Part shown: positions 54,549 through 63,030 of the stretch, in pieces
Numbering within the stretch: position 1 is the stretch's first letter
How the letters are laid out: every line of letters begins with the position of its first letter
Assembly: GCF_000473165.1 (NCBI RefSeq)
Contig: NZ_KI421504.1
Coordinates: 4,029,629 to 4,093,628, forward strand
Direction: 5' to 3'
Length of the DNA: 64,000 nucleotides
Source of the DNA: Leisingera aquimarina DSM 24565
GTDB lineage: Bacteria; Pseudomonadota; Alphaproteobacteria; Rhodobacterales; Rhodobacteraceae
The notes under the pieces: model-generated
Databases searched by the model: none
The model's input: only the letters and a program-made list of their open reading frames with translations
What the model was told of the DNA's origin: nothing
Translations under genes and position numbers: made by a program

Positions 54549-56756
54549 TCAAAAGAAACTCTGAGGATCAATATCAATGCTCAGCCGCAAGTCGCCTTTC
54601 AGCCGCAGGGGCGCGGTCCAGCGGGCGATGGCGTCCTGCAGCGGCACGCCCTTTGCCGCCTTGATCAGCAGCCGCACCCGGTGGCGGCCCCGAACGCGGG
54701 CAATCGGTGCGGGCGCCGGGCCGAACAGCTGGGCGCCAACCCGGCGCAGCGGGCCGTCATTGCGGGCCATCGCATTGCCCAGATCAAAGACTGCTGCCAA
54801 GTCCGGCCCCGACAGAATGATGCCCGCCATCCGCCCATAAGGCGGCACGCCTGCGGCCTGGCGCTCAGCAGCCTCGGCTTTCCAGAAGCTCTCCTCGTCC
54901 CCCGACAGAATCGCCCGGATCACCGGATGTTCCGGCTGAAAAGTCTGCATCAAGGCCTTGCCCGGCCGTTCGGCACGCCCCGCCCGGCCTGCCACCTGCC
55001 GCATCAGCTGAAACGTCCTCTCCGCCGCGCGCAGGTCGGAGCCCTGCAAACCAAGGTCGGCGTCGATCACCCCCACCAGCGTCAGCAGCGGAAAGTTGTG
55101 CCCCTTGGCCACCAGCTGGGTGCCGAGGATGATGTCGGCCTCCCCTTTCGCAATTTCCTCGATCCGGCTCTTCAGGGCGCGGGCGGAGCCGAAGAGGTCG
55201 GAGCTGAGAACCGCTATCCGGGCCTCGGGGAACAGGGCGGAGGCTTCCTCCGCCAGCCGTTCAATGCCAGGACCGACAGGCGCCATCTTGCCCTCCACCT
55301 CGCAGGACGGGCAGGCCTCGGGCACCGGCTTGGTCTCACCGCATTGGTGGCACATCAGCCGCTTCATGAAGCGGTGTTCGACCATCCGCGCGTCGCAATG
55401 ATCGCAAGCCACCTGGGCGCCGCAGGCGCGGCAGATGGTGACTGGCGCAAAGCCACGGCGGTTCAGGAACAAGAGCGACTGCTCGCCCCGCTCCATCCTG
55501 AGTTTCATCGCCTGCTTCAGCGTTGGCGAGATCCAAGTAGAGGGCAGCAGTTCCTCTGACCGCATATCGACGCTGCGCATCTCCGGCAGCACCGCGGCAC
55601 CAAAGCGAGCCGTCAGATCCAGACGTTTGTATTTGCCCGCCTCAGCGTTGACCCAGCTTTCCAGGCTGGGTGTGGCGGAGGCCAGCACCACCTGCGCCGA
55701 GCACATCGCCGCCCGCAGCACCGCCATGTCGCGGGCATTGTACAGAACGCCGTCTTCCTGTTTGTAGGAGGTATCGTGTTCCTCATCGACGATAATCAGG
55801 CCGAGGTCGCGGAACGGCAGGAACAGGGCCGAACGCGCGCCGATCACCAGCTGCGCCGCCCCCTGCCCGACCATTTTCCACACCCGGCGGCGTTCGGTCA
55901 TCGTCGCGCCAGAATGCCATTCAGCGGGTTTGGCGCCGAACCGGGCCTCAACGCGGGTGAGAAACTCAGCTGTCAGCGCGATCTCCGGCAAGAGAACAAG
56001 CGCCTGCCGCCCGGCGCGCAAGGCGGCGGCGACCGCTTCCAAATAGACCTCGGTCTTGCCGGAACCGGTAACGCCCTTCAGCAGCGTGGTGCCGTAGCAC
56101 CCGCTGTGGACGCCTTCGGCCAAGGCGGTGGCGGCATTTGCCTGATCCTCGGTCAGCTGTTTGCCGGGCAGCTCAGGGTCTAGATGCGGATAGGGCGTGT
56201 CACGCGGCGCTTCCTCCTCGCGCAGGGCGCCCTGCTTCACTAGCCCCTTCACCACCGAAGGCGTCACATCGGCCATATCCGCCAGCTCGCGCGGGGTGAA
56301 GGCGAGGCCGCCATATTGCTCCAGCACCTCCAGCACCCGGGTGCGGGCCTCGGTCATCCGGTCCGGTACGCCCTCGCCCTGGCGCAGAATCTTGCGCATC
56401 GACGGCGGATCACTGAGCCCCGGCGCGCGGGTCGCCAGCCGCAGCATTGCGGGCATCGGCGTCAAGGTGTAATCAGCCGCTTTGCCCAAAAACTGGCGCA
56501 TCTCGGTGCGCATCGGGGCCACGTCCAGCACCCGGATCACAGCGCGCAGCTTGGCCGAATCGAAATCACCGGCGCCCGGCCCCCAGACCACGCCCAGCAC
56601 CTTGCGCGGACCCAGCGGCACCTCGACATAAGCGCCAAGGAAACAGCCGCCTTCCGGCGCCCGGTAATCCAGAAGCCGGTCAAGGGGTTGCGTGGTCAGA
56701 ACCCCGACCCGTTCGCCTGCCTGATAGAACTCCTGCCCGCTCATGCTGCTGCCCAT
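54549..56756 (-). CDS. priA: Primosomal replication helicase PriA
   Basis: 735 residues from the ATG at 56756 (an ATG four codons later, MSGQEFYQ, is an alternative). Restarts stalled forks. N-terminal 3'BD (VGVLTTQPLDRLLDYRAPEG), winged helix, Walker A LLKGVTGSGKTEVYLEA at about 210-226, DEEH box IIVDEEHDTSYKQEDG, and zinc-binding cysteines CRACGAQVACDHCDAR and CHQCGE...CPSC (about 435-475). A longer reading to 57410 antisense to fsa was rejected. Confidence 0.95.
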   Translation of the reverse strand: MGSSMSGQEFYQAGERVGVLTTQPLDRLLDYRAPEGGCFLGAYVEVPLGPRKVLGVVWGPGAGDFDSAKLRAVIRVLDVAPMRTEMRQFLGKAADYTLTPMPAMLRLATRAPGLSDPPSMRKILRQGEGVPDRMTEARTRVLEVLEQYGGLAFTPRELADMADVTPSVVKGLVKQGALREEEAPRDTPYPHLDPELPGKQLTEDQANAATALAEGVHSGCYGTTLLKGVTGSGKTEVYLEAVAAALRAGRQALVLLPEIALTAEFLTRVEARFGAKPAEWHSGATMTERRRVWKMVGQGAAQLVIGARSALFLPFRDLGLIIVDEEHDTSYKQEDGVLYNARDMAVLRAAMCSAQVVLASATPSLESWVNAEAGKYKRLDLTARFGAAVLPEMRSVDMRSEELLPSTWISPTLKQAMKLRMERGEQSLLFLNRRGFAPVTICRACGAQVACDHCDARMVEHRFMKRLMCHQCGETKPVPEACPSCEVEGKMAPVGPGIERLAEEASALFPEARIAVLSSDLFGSARALKSRIEEIAKGEADIILGTQLVAKGHNFPLLTLVGVIDADLGLQGSDLRAAERTFQLMRQVAGRAGRAERPGKALMQTFQPEHPVIRAILSGDEESFWKAEAAERQAAGVPPYGRMAGIILSGPDLAAVFDLGNAMARNDGPLRRVGAQLFGPAPAPIARVRGRHRVRLLIKAAKGVPLQDAIARWTAPLRLKGDLRLSIDIDPQSFF

Positions 56757-56825
56757 GTTGCCGCCCGTAATCCCATGAGGTAAAGGCTGTGGCGACCGAG
56801 GCCAACCCATCCAAAGGACTGCCCC

Positions 56826-57479
56826 ATGAAATTCTTCGTAGATACCGCCGAGATCGACGCGATTGCCGAGCTGAACGATCTGGGCATGGTGGACGGTGTC
56901 ACCACCAACCCGTCGCTGATCAAGAAATCCGGCCGCGACATTATCGAAGTAACCAAGGAAATCTGCGATCTCGTCGACGGCCCGGTGTCGGCGGAAGTCA
57001 CCGCCACGGACGCGGAAACCATGATCGCCGAAGGCCGCAAGCTGGTGGAGATCGCCGAGAACATCGCGGTGAAAGTGCCGTTGACCTGGGACGGGCTGAA
57101 AGCCTGTAAAACCTTGTCCGACGATGGCCAAATGGTGAACGTCACCCTGTGCTTTTCGGCCAACCAGGCGCTGCTGGCGGCCAAGGCAGGCGCCACCTTC
57201 ATCTCGCCCTTTATCGGGCGTCTGGATGATATCAACCTGGACGGCATGGAGGTGATCGAGGACATCCGCACCATCTATGACAACTATGGCTTTGAAACCC
57301 AGATCCTGGCCGCCTCGATCCGTTCGGTGAACCACGTGCTGGAGTCGGCCCGCATCGGCGCCGATGTGATCACCGCGCCGCCGGCCGTGATCAAATCGAT
57401 GGTGAACCACCCGCTGACCGACAAAGGCCTGGATGCGTTCCTCGCCGATATCAAGGCGGCAGAGATCAAGATCCTCTGA
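56826..57479 (+). CDS. fsa: Transaldolase / fructose-6-phosphate aldolase family protein
   Basis: 217 residues, the short class. Residues [18 protein letters not shown] at the start, [13 protein letters not shown], and the Schiff-base lysine in [12 protein letters not shown] (about Lys86) are seen, with GADVITAPP near the end. It either acts as transaldolase in the pentose phosphate pathway or as an aldolase; length alone does not decide. Divergent from priA with 69 bases between. Confidence 0.9.
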   Translation: MKFFVDTAEIDAIAELNDLGMVDGVTTNPSLIKKSGRDIIEVTKEICDLVDGPVSAEVTATDAETMIAEGRKLVEIAENIAVKVPLTWDGLKACKTLSDDGQMVNVTLCFSANQALLAAKAGATFISPFIGRLDDINLDGMEVIEDIRTIYDNYGFETQILAASIRSVNHVLESARIGADVITAPPAVIKSMVNHPLTDKGLDAFLADIKAAEIKIL

Positions 57480-57577
57480 TCCCGCTTAGCGGATCCAGGA
57501 CAGTGAAAGGTGCCCCTGATCGATGACGCATTCCGCTTGGTGGGACACGCATCATAGAGGGCCGCCTTGGCAAAGAG

Positions 57578-57607
57578 TGGCCGCGATGAGTTTCATCGCG
57601 GCCATTT
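57578..57607 (+). terminator. Terminator of fsa
   Basis: Perfect 12-base arms TGGCCGCGATGA (57578-57589) and TCATCGCGGCCA (57593-57604) with loop GTT, then TTTCTTG. It ends the fsa unit; the convergent gene at 57656 also points toward it. Confidence 0.8.
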
Positions 57608-57655
57608 CTTGTGGTGCGAAATACGCGCCGCACAATATGATGAGTTCTGGCAGGA

Positions 57656-59250
57656 TCATGTTTGACCCGGCCCCGGCTCCTCATGGCGCTGCAAGTCGGG
57701 CCGCACGCTCAATTTATCGGGAATCGCTACGACTTCCGGGTTCGGGGCGACGATTTCCGCCTGATCCGTCGGCGGGACTTCCGCTTTGCTTGCGGGAGCT
57801 TTCCATGACCGGTCCAGCTTGGCACCCACTTTCGCGCCGGCATTGAGCCAGGGTCGATAGAGTACGCGGTAGAGATCAGGCATATCTTCGTCTCCGCCCT
57901 TTCGGAGTTTGCGCGCATCCAGGCCGTGGCGCATTGCTGGAATGCGCTTCTGCGGCGAGCGCCGCGCGCGAGGCGCTCGCTGGATAAACTCGTCTGTCCC
58001 CGGGATGCGGAGGGAGCGCGGCATCAGTTTCGCCGCTTTCCCGAAGCCGTCGATTTCTTCGTATGGCGCCGTATAGACCCTCGGTTCGAAGAAGTTGTAT
58101 TTGATCCGGAAGATGTTGATGATCGAGATCAACATCGCAGGATTGAAGATAGCCCCCTGAACATAGGAACCTCCAATCCGGGCGCCTCCGCTGCCTGCTC
58201 TGTCCGCCAGGCTGAGGCGTTCTCGTAGCGAGTTCATGAAGGTGCTCGCCGGTTGCAGGGTCGCCTTGTAGACCCAGGGTGCCAGTTCCTCGCGAATATC
58301 GGTGTCAAGAGGACCATCGAACGGGATGTTCTTCACCTTCTGACGCAGATGCCCCGGCAGGATCGGGAATCCGACGACCTTGTCGAGCTCTCCGCTCGCC
58401 TGCGTCGGCGCAGAAATCCAGAGCTTTGGAAATGTGGGGATCTGGTAGTTCGATCCGGGATACGGCCGGGTCCCGTGCATTGCGGGTGCCATATGGTCCG
58501 CGATGTAGGCTTCCGTGACGGTGCGGGCATCAGTCTCAGGAGAGAAGCGACCGGCATACATGCCGTCGTTGTGAAACTGACGGCGCGACTTCTTGTATAC
58601 CTTCACTTTTCCGAGCTTTTCTGGCTTTGTCGTCTTTTCCTTGAACTTCATCGCCAGCCAAACGAAGCGGTCCGCCAAGATTTCCTCTTCGAATACGTGC
58701 GGAAGGATATTTGGGAGCATGGCCACCTGTTCCGTCGTCAGGACAATCCGCCCCTTCGGCAGCATCTCTTTGAGAAGAACAAAGTGCGCGGCCTTCGCGT
58801 AGAAGTCGTTTGTGGTCATTCCCCCGAAGGAACCGCGTTCCGCATCGGTGTCAGCAGGAAAACCGAACCAGTCTTCGGCAATGACGCGAATGTCTTCTTT
58901 CATTCCGTTTAGGCGGACGGTGAGATCGTTTCTGGCCTTGGCGTCGGCCTTTAGTTTCTTCGGCATTCGGCGCTGCGCCCTCACGCGGAAGGCATCCAGC
59001 TCATTGATGCACGCCGCGAAGAACTGAGGTTCATGTAGGCGGCCGGTTGGTCGCTGCCAGGAGAACTTCGGCGCAGATCCGAACTTGCTCCCGGGGTAGC
59101 TCTGGAACAAGTTCTGCGGGTTTCCTTGGCCGCCGGTGTAGGTGTTGTTGAAAAGATCGAGCGGTTTTACCCGTGGGTCGAAGTCGACATCCATGCGATA
59201 TACATACCCGCTCTTTGCGTCCGCCGTGATGGCGCAGTTGAGCTGCGCGG
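57656..59250 (-). CDS. DDE-transposase-like protein, N-terminus removed by an IS
   Basis: The frame is open back to 59250, where the IS407-group element begins, so the ATG at 59194 is unlikely to be the true start. The visible 530 residues open QLNCAITADAKSGYVYRMDV, reminiscent of the first Asp strand of a DDE enzyme. ILPHVFEEEILADRFVWLAM and a C-terminal IINIFRIKYNFFEPRVY ... RIPAMRHGLDARKLR resemble large transposases of zinc-ribbon type. I cannot name the family with certainty. The missing part of the gene was not found beyond the IS. Confidence 0.5.
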
Positions 59251-59429
59251 GTCATCCCCCCCGATTTTAAGGGGATGCGGAAGTAGAATTTTCTCGGCAG
59301 GATGAACGAGGAGATTCCGATGAAGAAGACCCGATTCACAGAAGCCCAGATCATGGGTGTGCTGCGCCAGATGGAGGGCGGTGTGCCTGCCGCCGAGCTG
59401 TGCCGCGAGCACGGGAGTGAGGTGGAATA

Positions 59430-59454
59430 GGAATTGATCCAGTGGATCAATTCC
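59430..59454. repeat. 25-base palindrome in the IS407-group orfA
   Basis: Arms GGAATTGATCCA and TGGATCAATTCC around one base, within a foreign stretch from about 59416 to 59464 that separates conserved residues of OrfA (CREHG and SATLYKW). Outer GGTGG/CCGCC extend the foldback with one wobble. Confidence 0.8.
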
Positions 59455-59527
59455 CCGCCGAACCAGCGCCACGCTGTACAAGTGGCGAGCGAAGTACGGC
59501 GGCATGGACGCCAGTCTCATCAGTGAG

Positions 59528-59570
59528 AGCGAGCCTTTGTCCGCCATTGATCCGAGGGCAATGGCGAGCG
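59528..59570. repeat. Second hairpin insert in the IS407-group orfA
   Basis: A foreign 43-base stretch between codons for LISE and MAEENRRL. Arms CGCCATTG (59542-59549) and CAATGGCG (59559-59566). Confidence 0.65.
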
Positions 59571-59654
59571 GCGATGGCCGAGGAGAACCGGCGGCTGAAG
59601 CGCATGTACGCTGACGTCAGCATGCAGAACGACCTGCTGAAGGAGGCGCTCGGA

Positions 59655-59700
59655 TAAGTAAGATCCTGAACGCCACTGGTTCGAGAGAAGGATCGAACGA
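59655..59700. repeat. Third hairpin insert, end of orfA
   Basis: Arms GATCCT (59662-59667) and AGGATC (59688-59693), inner GAAC/GTTC. It replaces the expected continuation after KEALG and supplies the early TAA. Confidence 0.5.
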
Positions 59701-59710
59701 TCCGGCCATC

Positions 59711-59751
59711 CATTGCCCGGCAGGGCATTGCGAAGCAATGTCCCGAGAGGG
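59711..59751 (+). repeat. Palindromic mini-element, copy 3 (start of IS407-group orfB)
   Basis: CATTGCC, CGGCAG, GGC, inner arms ATTGC and GCAAT around GAA, then GTCCCGAGAGGGTCAAC. Same order as copies 1 and 2, with the outer 3' arm drifted (GTCCCG for CTGCCG). It separates codons for RPS and [10 protein letters not shown] of the native junction. Confidence 0.75.
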
Positions 59752-60565
59752 TCAACGCCGAGAGTTGGCCGTGAAAGCGGTGGCGATGAAGGGCGTCAGC
59801 ATTGCGCTGGCATGCCGGGCGTTCGATGTCAGTGAGACGTGCTATCGGTACAGCCCGGAGCTGGACGAGGAGAACGAGCAAATCGCCGACTTGCTCCGCG
59901 GCCTGGCGGCTGCAAGGAAGACTTGGGGCTTTGGCCTGTGTTTCCTGTATCTGCGCAACGTGCAGGGCCACGCTTGGAACCACAAGCGCGTCTACCGGAT
60001 CTACCGCGAGCTGGAGCTGAACCTGCGGATCAAGCCGCGCAAGCGTCTGAAGCGGGAAAAGCCGGACGAACTGGCTGTGCCTGAGGCCCCGAATGAGGTC
60101 CGGTCGATGGGCTTCATGGCCGACAGGCTGGAGGATGGACGGCAATTCCGGCTGCTGAACGTTCTGGACGACTTCAACCGCGAAGGGTTGGGCATTGAGA
60201 TCGGCTTTTCACTGCCTGCGGAACGGGTTGTTCGAGCCCTGAACCAGATCATCGAATGGCGTGGTGCCCCTGGGACAATTCGAGTCGACAACGGCCCGAA
60301 ATACGTCAGTGGCACCCTCATGGAATGGGCTGAGAACAGGGGCATTGCCTTGGCCTACATCCAGCCCGCAAAGCCCCAGCAGAACGCCTATGTCGAGCGC
60401 TGCAACCGGACGGTCCGGCACGAATGGCTTGGCCTCTACATCTTCGAAAGCATCGAGGAGGTGCAGCAGATTGCCACCGGGTGGCTGTGGTCCTACAACC
60501 ATGAACGCCCCAACATGGGCAACGGCGGGATGACACCTGCACAGAAACTGAAGATGGTCGCGTAA
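59738..60565 (+). CDS. IS407-group transposase orfB, first catalytic Asp likely lost
   Basis: 275 residues from the first ATG available after the palindrome. Typical IS407 order: [50 protein letters not shown] and the rve domain. The segment [11 protein letters not shown] normally reads SMDF; the catalytic Asp appears replaced by Gly. The second Asp ([11 protein letters not shown]) and the Glu ([16 protein letters not shown]) are intact. Most likely inactive. Confidence 0.8.
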   Translation: MSREGQRRELAVKAVAMKGVSIALACRAFDVSETCYRYSPELDEENEQIADLLRGLAAARKTWGFGLCFLYLRNVQGHAWNHKRVYRIYRELELNLRIKPRKRLKREKPDELAVPEAPNEVRSMGFMADRLEDGRQFRLLNVLDDFNREGLGIEIGFSLPAERVVRALNQIIEWRGAPGTIRVDNGPKYVSGTLMEWAENRGIALAYIQPAKPQQNAYVERCNRTVRHEWLGLYIFESIEEVQQIATGWLWSYNHERPNMGNGGMTPAQKLKMVA

Positions 60566-60602
60566 ATTCTACGACCAAGCCCCCCGCAAAACGGGGGATT
60601 AC

Positions 60603-61268
60603 CCCTGGGTAAAGCTGGGAGAGCCTAAAATTGAATGTTGCCAAACCTGCCATTCGGAACCTCGTCTTTCGCGGTTCCGCCTAGAGTCGTTTTTCTGACT
60701 AAAGAACAGATTTTCCGCGGGGTTAGGAGTCTCACAATGCGGAAATCTCCGCGTGTTCTCCGAAGAGAACGGTCAAGCTTGCAGGGCAAGAATATTGGCT
60801 CTATGTTCTGGATCAGAAGAAAAAAGTTCCGAAACGGCTCGTTTTTTTTCGGGCAGGATGCTGCCCGATGCGTGCGAGACTATTTTCTCGCACTTGTTTC
60901 AATTGCGGCATCCCGGACGCGACTAAAATCTCAGAACAAATCAATAGCCTGACGCGTTTCCGCGACAGGCTTGATGGTGGCTATGTCCCACAGGGCGGAA
61001 TGCGTCACCTGATCAAGGCGCCTTTTTCTTTGCGACCGTTACTGCCAGTGTCTTTACCAGCACCTTCATAACTGCAGCGAAGCACTCCCGCGTCCCTGCA
61101 CTGCCCGGCTGACGCCGGACCGCATGGGGGCTTGGGCCCGGCAGCGCGCCTGCGGCGCGCCGCCGCTGCAATTTCCGCTGCAACTGCATTTTTCCGCAGC
61201 AAAGCCCGGTTCCCATGCTATACACGGTCCAAACCCGTCAGAGGTCCGGACCCGCAAGAGTTTCAAAC
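60603..61268. other. 666-base gap with a chain of small hairpins
   Basis: No supported gene. From about 60653 to 60900 short foldbacks follow one another: CGGAACC/GGTTCCG (60655-60679), TTTCCGC/GCGGAAA (60712-60746), GTTCTC/GAGAAC (60755-60770), CGGGCAG/CTGCCCG (60850-60868) and GTGCGAGA/TCTCGCAC (60872-60893). From 60900 on, only AT-poor ordinary sequence and the DUF484 leader are seen. Confidence 0.65.
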
Positions 61269-61967
61269 ATGAGCAGTTCAGCCAGCCTGGAAGACCAGTT
61301 GCGCGAGGCGATCCTCGCCAAACCCGATGCCGTGCTGCAAGACCAGCACCTGATGAATGCGCTTGTCGCCGCCAATGAGCGTGCGATGGGTTCCAATGTC
61401 GTTGACCTGCGCGGTATCGCGATGGAACGGATGGCCGCGCGGCTCGACCGGCTGGAAGATACCCACCGTTCGGTGATTGCTGCGGCTTATGACAATCTGG
61501 CTGGCACCAACCTGATCCATCGCGCCGTGCTGCGGCTGCTGGAGCCGCAGGATTTCGCCGCCTTTCTGGCCTGCCTGGAACAGGAGATGCCGGAGATCCT
61601 GCGCGTGCAGTCCCTGGCGCTGGTGCTCGAGACCGCCCAGCCCGGCGGCGCCGAGATAGAACGCAAGTCCGGCACCTTGAAGCTGTCCGGCCCCGGCTTC
61701 ACCGAAAGCTATGCCGGCCAGCCCGGCAGCCAGCGCATTGTGACTCTGCGCCAGACCCAGGGCGGCAGCCCGCGCGTCTATGGGCAAAAGGCCGAATGGA
61801 TCCGCTCCGAGGCCTGCCTGATGCTGGACCTGGGCGACGGCCGCCTGCCCGGCATGCTGGTGATGGGGTCCGAAGACCCCCATCAGTTCTCGCCGATGCA
61901 AGGCACGGATCTGCTGGCTTTCTTCGCCGGTGTCTTTGAACGCGCGATGCGCTGCTGGCTGTCATGA
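61269..61967 (+). CDS. DUF484 family protein
   Basis: 232 residues from the ATG at 61269 (AAGAG upstream); an in-frame ATG at 61215 adds a non-conserved extension. GAF-like fold family of unknown function conserved next to xerC. NVVDLRGIAMERMAARLDRLE near residue 45 and GMLVMGSEDPHQFSPMQGTDLL near the end are typical. Overlaps xerC by four bases (ATGA). Confidence 0.9.
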   Translation: MSSSASLEDQLREAILAKPDAVLQDQHLMNALVAANERAMGSNVVDLRGIAMERMAARLDRLEDTHRSVIAAAYDNLAGTNLIHRAVLRLLEPQDFAAFLACLEQEMPEILRVQSLALVLETAQPGGAEIERKSGTLKLSGPGFTESYAGQPGSQRIVTLRQTQGGSPRVYGQKAEWIRSEACLMLDLGDGRLPGMLVMGSEDPHQFSPMQGTDLLAFFAGVFERAMRCWLS

Positions 61968-62884
61968 CCCTGATCTCCCCGGCCTGCCGTGATGCCCTGC
62001 AGCTTTGGCTGGAGCGCTTGGGCGGGCTGGAGGATGCCTCTGCCAATACCCTGACCGCCTACCGCAGCGATGTCAGCGCCTTTCTGGCCTTTATGACAGC
62101 GCATTCAGGCGGCCCCCAGGGACTGGGTGCGCTGGCCCGGATCACCACCGCGGATATGCGCGCTTGGATGGCCTCGGAGCGCGGCTCTGGCACTGGTGCC
62201 CGCTCGCTGGCGCGCAAGCTGTCCGCGGTAAAGACCTTTTACCGCTGGCTGGCGGATCGGGAAGGGTTTGAGCCTGCCGCGGTGCTTTCTGCCAAGGCGC
62301 CGAAGTTCCAAAAGAAACTGCCCCGCCCTCTGGCGCCGGATGCCGCCAAGGCGGTGCTGGAAACGGTGGAGCTGCAATCGCAAACCGATTGGGTGGCGGC
62401 GCGCGACGTGGCGGTGGTGACGCTGCTTTACGGCTGCGGGTTGCGGATTTCTGAGGCGCTGGGGCTGACGGGCGCCGACGCGCCGCTGCCGCCGGTCCTG
62501 CGTATCCTGGGCAAGGGCAAAAAAGAACGCGTGGTGCCGGTGCTGCCGGCCGCGCGCGACGCGGTGGACCGCTACCTTGCGCTGAACCCGCATCCGCAGG
62601 AGGCGCAAGCACCGCTGTTCCGCGGAGTGCGGGGCGGCGCGCTGAACCCGCGCCAAATCCAAGCGGTGATGGCCCGAACCCGGGTCCAGCTGGGGCTGCC
62701 CGCGACTGCAACGCCGCACGCGCTGCGGCATAGCTTTGCCACCCATCTTCTGGAGGCAGGCGGCGATCTGCGGGCCATTCAGGAATTGCTGGGACACGCG
62801 TCCCTGTCGACCACCCAGGCCTATACAGCGGTCGACACCACGCATCTGATGGACGTCTACATGCGTGCGCACCCCAAGGCATGA
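61964..62884 (+). CDS. xerC: Site-specific tyrosine recombinase XerC
   Basis: 306 residues. Acts with XerD at dif to resolve chromosome dimers. N-terminal SAM-like domain (LGGLEDASANTLTAYRSDV), catalytic Arg in GCGLRISEALGL (about 152), HALRHSFATHLL (His/Arg, about 245-256), LGHASLSTTQAYTAV with the nucleophilic Tyr (about 286). Translationally coupled to DUF484. Confidence 0.93.
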   Translation: MTLISPACRDALQLWLERLGGLEDASANTLTAYRSDVSAFLAFMTAHSGGPQGLGALARITTADMRAWMASERGSGTGARSLARKLSAVKTFYRWLADREGFEPAAVLSAKAPKFQKKLPRPLAPDAAKAVLETVELQSQTDWVAARDVAVVTLLYGCGLRISEALGLTGADAPLPPVLRILGKGKKERVVPVLPAARDAVDRYLALNPHPQEAQAPLFRGVRGGALNPRQIQAVMARTRVQLGLPATATPHALRHSFATHLLEAGGDLRAIQELLGHASLSTTQAYTAVDTTHLMDVYMRAHPKA

Positions 62885-62909
62885 CTTGATCCAAGGTCCT
62901 GGCTGGCCT

Positions 62910-62941
62910 TTGCGGTTATGCAGTCCTCTGCATAACCGCAA
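62910..62941. repeat. 14-base-stem hairpin after xerC
   Basis: Arms TTGCGGTTATGCAG (62910-62923) and CTGCATAACCGCAA (62928-62941), loop TCCT. It is 26 bases after the xerC stop. No T tract; may be a terminator or the edge of the recombinase element to the right. Confidence 0.75.
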
Positions 62942-62958
62942 CTATGTGGCGACGATTA

Positions 62959-63025
62959 TTATGCGGAGCCGAAGAAGCAGACCGGCACTTTTTCGGACGG
63001 TTCCGCCTACATTGACTCCGCATAA
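62959..63025. repeat. Inverted repeat flanking the recombinase end
   Basis: Arms TTATGCGGAG (62959-62968) and CTCCGCATAA (63016-63025), 47 bases apart, ending 6 bases before the stop of the tyrosine recombinase. Could be a recombinase core or element terminus. Confidence 0.6.
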
Positions 63026-63030
63026 CTATT

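Larger units (their letters stand above)
59320..59657 (+). pseudogene. IS407-group orfA broken by palindromic insertions
   Basis: MKKTRFTEAQIMGVLRQMEG and AELCREHG are intact, then an insert with a 25-base palindrome (59430-59454) brings a TAG at 59428-59430. The frame resumes as LYKWRAKYGGMDASLISE, is broken again by an insert with arms CGCCATTG/CAATGGCG (59542-59566), and resumes as [12 protein letters not shown] to a TAA at 59655-59657. If both inserts are removed, a normal OrfA of about 87 residues results. Confidence 0.8.
59251..60602 (+). mobile_element. IS3-family element, IS407 group, with four hairpin insertions
   Basis: Ends are GTCATCCCCCCGATTTT at left and the complement of the right end GTAATCCCCCGTTTTG, an imperfect inverted repeat also including GTAGAATTT. 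Carries orfA interrupted by hairpin inserts and orfB. About 1352 bp, roughly 150 longer than usual for the group, which the inserts explain. It cuts the gene at 57656-59250. Confidence 0.85.

Noticed and set aside
54161..55559. Continuation of the IS3 orfB frame into priA
   Set aside because: Caused by loss of the native stop; the residues after 54160 are not transposase-like and soon run antisense to priA.
56757..57410. 218-codon N-terminal extension of priA
   Set aside because: It is antisense to the fsa gene across nearly its entire length and PriA similarity begins only at the ATG near 56756-56744.
60868..61071. 67-codon plus-strand frame with a CFNCG motif
   Set aside because: The two cysteines hint at a zinc ribbon, but there is no second pair, no ribosome site, and it begins inside a hairpin.
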